From: Rhodospirillales bacterium
GTDB taxonomy: Bacteria > Pseudomonadota > Alphaproteobacteria > Acetobacterales > Acetobacteraceae
Length of the DNA stretch: 10,540 nt
Assembly: GCA_028866445.1 (NCBI GenBank)
Contig: JAGWIE010000027.1
Location: forward strand, 1-10,540
Direction of reading: 5' to 3'
Under the pieces are notes generated by a model that saw only the letters and a program-made list of their open reading frames with translations, was not told the DNA's origin and did no database searches. The translations under genes and the position numbers were made by a program. This document shows positions 6,580 to 10,540 of the stretch, piece after piece (within the stretch, counting starts at the first letter, position 1; each line of letters opens with the position of its first letter).

Positions 6580-8111
6580 CCAAGACGAAGTTTTATATCA
6601 CCACGCCGATTTACTATGTAAACGGCGCGCCGCATCTCGGCCACGCCTACACCTCCACCGCGTCGGATGTGCTGGCCCGCTGGCACCGTCTGCAAGGTGA
6701 TGACGTATTCTTCCTCACCGGCACGGATGAGCACGGCCAGAAGGTGGAAGCCGCCGCCCTGGCCGCCGGCATCGCCCCGCAGGCATTCGCAGATCGCGTC
6801 TCGGCAGATTTCGAGGACATGGCGAAGACGATGAACATCTCCAACGATGATTTCATCCGCACCACCTCCGCCCACCACAAGCAAGCCTGCCAGACCATCT
6901 GGAAAAAGCTTGAGGAAAACGGCTTCATTTATCTCGGCGCTTATGAGGGCTGGTACGCGGTGCGCGACGAAGCGTTTTACGACGAAGCCGAAACCGCCCT
7001 AAAGCCGGATGGCACGCGCTATGCCCTGTCTTCCGGGGCCGCTGTGGAATGGGTGGTGGAACCAAGCTATTTCTTCAAACTAAGCGCCTTTCAGGACAAA
7101 CTTCTCGCATTCTATGAGGAAAATCCTGGCTTCATCGCCCCCACCGCCAAGCGCAACGAAATCCTCTCCTTCGTGCGTGGTGGCCTGAACGATCTCTCTA
7201 TCTCCCGCACCTCCTTCTCCTGGGGCGTGCCGGTGCCGGGCGACGAGAAGCACGTGATGTATGTCTGGCTGGATGCGCTGGTGAACTACCTCACCGCTGC
7301 TGGCTACCCAGACGACACCGCCGAACGCTGGAGCTATTGGCCCGCTAGCCTGCATCTGGTCGGCAAGGAGATCGTCCGCTTCCACGCTGTTTATTGGCCC
7401 GCATTCTTAATGGGGGCAGGGCTGGCGCTGCCAAAAAAAGTGTTCTCCCATGGCTGGTGGACGGTCGAGGGCGAGAAAATGTCCAAATCCCTCGGCAATT
7501 TCATTGATGTCCGGCCTCTGGTGCAGGAATTCGGGCTGGACCAGATCCGCTATTTCATCCTGCGCGAAGTTCCCTTCGGCAATGATGGTGATTTCTCCCG
7601 CGAGGCCCTGAAGCGCCGTATCAATTCAGATCTCGCCAATGGCATCGGCAATCTGGCGCAGCGCACGCTCTCCTTCATTGGCAAAAACGCTGGTGCCGCC
7701 GTGCCACCCAAGGGCGCATTGCAGGAAGCTGACGAGGGGCTGCTTGCCACCACCCACGCCCTACCGGAAAAAATCCGCGCGGCGATGGAAAAGCTCGCCT
7801 TCCACGAGGCGCTGGACGAAGCCTGGCGCGTCATCCGCGCTGCTGATGGCTATATCGACACGCAAGCCCCCTGGAGCCTTCGCAAAACCGACACCGACCG
7901 TATGAATACCGTACTCAATACGCTGTGCGAGGTGTTGCGCACGCTGGGCGTGGTGTTGCAGCCTTTCATGCCGGAAACCATGAGCAAATTGCTGGATTAT
8001 TTGGGCTTAAGCAAGGACCGCTCACTTTCCGTGCTGAACACGCCGCTGATTGAAGGCACGCCTCTGCCGCCACCCGCCGGCCTGTTTCCGCGCGTGGTTG
8101 AGGCGGCCTGA
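6576..8111 (+). CDS. metG: Methionyl-tRNA synthetase
   Basis: It charges tRNA-Met with methionine for elongation and initiation. The 511-residue class I enzyme has the HIGH signature as PHLGH (residues 19-23) in YYVNGAPHLGHAYTS, and the KMSKS signature at residues 301-305 in VEGEKMSKSLGN. Other family marks are TGTDEHGQKVE, YEGWYAVRDEAFY and FSHGWWTVEG. The connective-peptide region has no Cys-x2-Cys knuckles, so this belongs to the zinc-free short form, and no C-terminal EMAPII-like tRNA-binding extension is present. An alpha-helical anticodon-binding domain fills roughly residues 350-490. The length is typical for alphaproteobacteria. The start is fixed by the ATGA overlap with holB, and the stop shares one base with the TatD start (TGATG). 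No T-box or other leader is possible here, since the gene is embedded in the block. Confidence 0.97.
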   Translation: MTKTKFYITTPIYYVNGAPHLGHAYTSTASDVLARWHRLQGDDVFFLTGTDEHGQKVEAAALAAGIAPQAFADRVSADFEDMAKTMNISNDDFIRTTSAHHKQACQTIWKKLEENGFIYLGAYEGWYAVRDEAFYDEAETALKPDGTRYALSSGAAVEWVVEPSYFFKLSAFQDKLLAFYEENPGFIAPTAKRNEILSFVRGGLNDLSISRTSFSWGVPVPGDEKHVMYVWLDALVNYLTAAGYPDDTAERWSYWPASLHLVGKEIVRFHAVYWPAFLMGAGLALPKKVFSHGWWTVEGEKMSKSLGNFIDVRPLVQEFGLDQIRYFILREVPFGNDGDFSREALKRRINSDLANGIGNLAQRTLSFIGKNAGAAVPPKGALQEADEGLLATTHALPEKIRAAMEKLAFHEALDEAWRVIRAADGYIDTQAPWSLRKTDTDRMNTVLNTLCEVLRTLGVVLQPFMPETMSKLLDYLGLSKDRSLSVLNTPLIEGTPLPPPAGLFPRVVEAA

Positions 8112-8890
8112 TGCTCGTCGATTCCCACTGCCATCTCGATTACTTCTCTCAGCCCGGCGAGCAGGCGGAGATCGTCGCCCGCGCCGTTAAAGCCGGGGTT
8201 GCGGAGATGGTGACCATTGGCGTTACGCTGGCGCAGAGCCGCGAGGCCATCGCCATCGCCGAGGCTTACGATAATGTCTGGGCCTGTGTCGGCATCCACC
8301 CCAACCACGCGGCGGATGTGCTGCCAGTGGTGGAGCCGGAGGTGCTGGCCACACTCGCCGCTCACCCCAAGGTCATAGGCATCGGCGAATCGGGCCTGGA
8401 TTATTTCTACGACAAAGCGCCGAAGGATGTGCAGGAACAGAATTTCCGCGCCAATATCCGCGCCGCGCGCCTCGCGGGCCTACCCATCTGCATCCATGCC
8501 CGGGACGCTGACGCCGACATCGCCAGCATATTGCGCGAGGAACGGGCAGGGGGGCATTTCGACTTTCTGCTGCATTGCTTCTCCTCAACCCGCGCGCTGG
8601 CAGAAGCGGCGATGGAGATGGGCGGGTATTTCTCCTTCTCTGGCATCCTCACCTTCCCGAAAGGCGAAAACGTCCGCGAGGTCGCCGCCATGGTGCCAGA
8701 GGATAGAATCCTGGTGGAGACGGATAGCCCCTATCTCGCCCCCGCACCATATCGCGGTAAGCGCAACGAGCCTGCCTACACCGCCTTTACCGCTGCCAAA
8801 CTGGCGGAAATTAGGGGGCTTACGCCAGCCGCGCTGGCAGCACTCACCACCCGCAATTTCCGTACCCTGTTTGCGAAAACCGCGCGATGA
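8111..8890 (+). CDS. TatD family metal-dependent hydrolase (YcfH-like, putative DNase)
   Basis: The 259-residue TIM-barrel hydrolase has the full amidohydrolase-like metal set: DSHCHLD at the N terminus (H6, H8), Glu93 in GIGESGLDYFYD, His129 in PICIHARDA, His155 in LLHCFSS and Asp205 in LVETDSPYLAP. TatD-family proteins are described as divalent-metal 3'-5' exonucleases or DNases, possibly also acting on D-aminoacyl-tRNA. By operon position next to tmk and holB it corresponds to E. coli YcfH rather than TatD itself. The start ATG overlaps the metG stop by one base, and the stop overlaps the next ATG (ATGA). No odd residues were noticed, and cytoplasmic location is expected because there is no signal peptide. 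Confidence 0.95.
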   Translation: MLVDSHCHLDYFSQPGEQAEIVARAVKAGVAEMVTIGVTLAQSREAIAIAEAYDNVWACVGIHPNHAADVLPVVEPEVLATLAAHPKVIGIGESGLDYFYDKAPKDVQEQNFRANIRAARLAGLPICIHARDADADIASILREERAGGHFDFLLHCFSSTRALAEAAMEMGGYFSFSGILTFPKGENVREVAAMVPEDRILVETDSPYLAPAPYRGKRNEPAYTAFTAAKLAEIRGLTPAALAALTTRNFRTLFAKTAR

Positions 8891-9675
8891 AGCTCACCCT
8901 GCTGGGCACCGGCGGCTCAGCCGGGCTGCCGCAGATCGGCGGGGCGGACGGCAAAGGCGATTGGGGCCAAGCCGACCCCAGCGAGCCGCGCAACCGCCGC
9001 TCACGCCCCAGCATGGTCATTGAGACGGATACAGGGCAGAACATCCTCGTCGATACCTCGCCCGATATGCGCTACCAGCTCACGGGTTGCGGCATTGGCC
9101 GGGTTGATGCCCTGCTGTTCACCCACGCCCATGCGGACCACGTGGCCGGGCTGGACGATGTGCGCATCCTAAACCGCATCCTCGGCGCGCCAATTCCAGC
9201 CTATGCCACGGCCGAGGTGTGGGACGAGCTGCAGCAGCGCTTCGCCTACGCTTTCCGGCCCTGGAAGGGCGGGTTTTTCGGCCGGCCGGTCATGGAGACA
9301 ACTGAAATCATCCCTGGCCAGAGCTTACAGATTTGCGGGCTGAACATCCTGCCCATTGCGCAGGACCATGGCTACACGCAAAGCCTCGGCCTGCGTATTG
9401 GTGATATCGCCTATTGCACGGATGTCGTGCGGCTGGATGAAACCGCCCTGGCCGCCTTGCGCGGCATAAAGACCTTCATCATCGATTGCTTCACCCCCGC
9501 GCGCGACCACCCGACCCATGCGGGCCTGCCTACGGTGATGAATTGGGTTGAAACCTTGCGCCCGGCCCGCACCATCCTTACGCATATGGGCCCGGCAATG
9601 GATTACCGCTCGCTTCTGGCCATATTGCCGCCCGGCATCGAGCCTGGCTATGACGGCATGACCATCAGCGCATAA
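8887..9675 (+). CDS. MBL-fold metallo-hydrolase, PhnP-like (COG1235 type)
   Basis: The 262-residue protein has the metallo-beta-lactamase fold signature FTHAHADHVAGLDD, with H80, H82, D84 and H85 as the first metal ligands. Later candidate ligands are Asp in YCTDVV and His in LTHMGPAMDY. The opening MKLTLLGTGGSAGLPQIGG and the EPRNRRSRPS stretch mark the PhnP/phosphoribosyl cyclic phosphodiesterase-like subgroup that follows tatD in alphaproteobacterial operons. The cysteines found in this N-terminal region in relatives (GCG, ACDP, RCS, from memory) are Thr, Ala and Pro here, so no extra structural zinc site is expected. Substrate is unknown; a cyclic phosphodiester is a family-based guess. 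It is the last gene of the + strand block, starting within the TatD stop (ATGA) and facing a convergent gene. Confidence 0.92.
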   Translation: MKLTLLGTGGSAGLPQIGGADGKGDWGQADPSEPRNRRSRPSMVIETDTGQNILVDTSPDMRYQLTGCGIGRVDALLFTHAHADHVAGLDDVRILNRILGAPIPAYATAEVWDELQQRFAYAFRPWKGGFFGRPVMETTEIIPGQSLQICGLNILPIAQDHGYTQSLGLRIGDIAYCTDVVRLDETALAALRGIKTFIIDCFTPARDHPTHAGLPTVMNWVETLRPARTILTHMGPAMDYRSLLAILPPGIEPGYDGMTISA

Positions 9676-9687
9676 ACTTGGCAGCGC

Positions 9688-9719
9688 AAAAAAATGGCCC
9701 GGAAAACACCCCGGGCCAT
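9688..9719 (-). terminator. Rho-independent terminator of the Hint-domain gene
   Basis: ATGGCCCGG at 9694-9702 and CCGGGCCAT at 9711-9719 form a perfect 9-bp stem with an 8-base loop. Read on the - strand, the stem is followed by a run of seven T (9694 down to 9688, the first being part of the stem), the classic intrinsic terminator form. It lies 21 bases beyond the stop of the Hint gene. On the + strand the stem is followed by ATAAAG with no T run, so it is not a good terminator for the MBL gene, though the hairpin may protect that transcript's 3' end. Confidence 0.9.
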
Positions 9720-9740
9720 AAAGTACCTGCATCACAAAGT

Positions 9741-10540
9741 TTAAGCGGCGGCGCGGCTGTTTGGCATCTGGGCTGCCAGTGTCGCGCGAATGGCCTGCGG
9801 CAACTGCCTGGCGGATTTCACCCGCGGATAAGCCATTTCCAGCTTCCCTGGTGCATCACCATAAATCGCCGCGTGCTCGGCCCAGTTGTCGAACACCATC
9901 CTGTCCACATTGTCGATGAACGTTTCCACCGAAACACCTTCGGCAAGTATCAGGTCGTGCTCATCAACCTCGATATGATAATAAACGAAATTTTCGCTTA
10001 TCGGCTCACGCAGAATGGTCTCTCCATTCACCAGCGCGCCTGCGTTCACCAGCGTATTCCCAATCAACAAGGCATGGTCTGGGGAAATCAGCAGGTCGCG
10101 GGAAGGGGAGTGGCCATCCAGCGCCCCGGCGCGAATACGCACAGGTAAAACCCGCAGCGGGTCGGCAAACCGCGGAGAAACTGAACGGCGGCCAATCCAG
10201 CGCACCGGCACGGCATCGCCCTTATCGGTTAACACGAGATCGCCAAGCCTAAGTTCATCCACCCGCTTTTCGCCATAAGGTGTGGCGATAAGCGTTTCCC
10301 CGAGGAAGCAGGCCGTGCTGCCAGCGGCGGCATCCAGTGTCACACTAAAGGCACCGCTGCTGCCGGTTTCGGTCACGGTCAACGGGCCTGTGTGCCCCAC
10401 ATTCACCGTGCCTGTAGGCAAAGCCGTGCCCGCAACCGTTACGCTCCCAAGCGAAGTGCCGCCCGCGTTAAACAATGTGATGGTCTGCCCGCCGGTGGTA
10501 TTGGTTATGCTGTAGGAACCTAGAGGTTGGGCAAGATTCG
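9741..10540 (-). CDS. Hint-domain (Hedgehog/intein) protein, C-terminal part; gene runs off the right edge
   Basis: The frame stays open to the window edge: before the TTG at 10475, residues NLAQPLGSYSITNTTGGQ can be read, so the true start is outside. The visible 265 residues have two parts. The first, about 75 residues, is rich in Thr, Gly, Ser and Val (TVTETGSSGAFSVTLDAAAG) and looks like a beta-strand repeat or extracellular passenger. The second is a Hint_2-type domain starting at ACFLGETLIATPYGEKRVDEL, with the likely nucleophilic Cys at codon 10308-10310, then LRLGDLVLTDKGDAVPVRWI, SPDHALLIG and VYYHIEVDEHDLILAEGVSV. Such domains can self-cleave by an N-to-S acyl shift; activity here is unproven. 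No C-terminal extein is present: about 70 residues follow SPDHALL's partner strand, ending in SRAAA. A surface or secreted location is inferred from family architecture. A terminator lies just downstream. Confidence 0.85.
   Translation of the reverse strand, partial: NLAQPLGSYSITNTTGGQTITLFNAGGTSLGSVTVAGTALPTGTVNVGHTGPLTVTETGSSGAFSVTLDAAAGSTACFLGETLIATPYGEKRVDELRLGDLVLTDKGDAVPVRWIGRRSVSPRFADPLRVLPVRIRAGALDGHSPSRDLLISPDHALLIGNTLVNAGALVNGETILREPISENFVYYHIEVDEHDLILAEGVSVETFIDNVDRMVFDNWAEHAAIYGDAPGKLEMAYPRVKSARQLPQAIRATLAAQMPNSRAAA

Noticed and set aside
6186..6884. Open frame of 232 residues antisense to holB/metG
   Set aside because: It crosses a junction between two certain genes and carries no motif of its own.
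9688..9719. Terminator for the + strand MBL gene
   Set aside because: The T run follows the hairpin only on the - strand; on the + strand the A run precedes the stem.
1..10540. CRISPR arrays, tRNA or rRNA genes, insertion sequences, prophage or defence genes
   Set aside because: None was seen by eye: no regularly spaced repeats, no transposase or integrase motifs and no tRNA-like cloverleaf; the window is almost fully taken by housekeeping genes.

Overview
The window looks like chromosomal DNA from an alphaproteobacterium, most likely of the Acetobacteraceae or another Rhodospirillales group. The reasons are high GC, a dense run of genes overlapping by 1-4 bases, the gene order tmk-holB-metG-TatD-MBL typical of alphaproteobacteria, a delta' subunit with an intact P-loop, and a Hint_2-type protein of the kind frequent in acetic-acid and acidophilic relatives. 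The taxonomic call is an inference; no rRNA is present.

Left part (1-1862). The window opens inside an oxyR gene (peroxide sensor of the LysR family, both redox cysteines present) on the + strand. It meets a medium-chain dehydrogenase/quinone reductase-like gene on the - strand. The two stop codons share the bases TTAA.

Middle left (1917-3067, - strand). A YcgN-type cysteine-cluster protein is followed by a YgjP/SprT-like zinc metallopeptidase, joined by a GTGA stop/start overlap. The dehydrogenase lies 54 bp further downstream and may belong to the same transcript or have its own promoter. That 54-bp gap holds two short palindromes.

Main block (3153-9675, + strand). Seven genes run without real gaps: a lytic transglycosylase (MltB family), an RlpA-like lipoprotein with a SPOR domain, thymidylate kinase, DNA polymerase III delta', methionyl-tRNA synthetase, a TatD-family metal-dependent hydrolase and a PhnP-like MBL-fold hydrolase. 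The junctions are ATGA, TAA-CAA-TTG, TAATG, ATGA, TGATG and ATGA, so this reads as one translationally coupled operon. It joins septal cell-wall processing with dTTP supply, the clamp loader and tRNA charging.

Right end (9676-10540). A 65-bp convergent gap holds a clear intrinsic terminator facing the - strand. It serves a Hint-domain protein gene that runs off the right edge of the window.

I found no rRNA, tRNA, CRISPR, insertion sequence or prophage feature, and no convincing undescribed multi-gene system. The most unusual points are the rlpA/tmk junction (no dac gene between them, only TTG starts available for tmk, same reading frame), an RlpA domain with changed predicted active-site residues, and the partial Hint protein.
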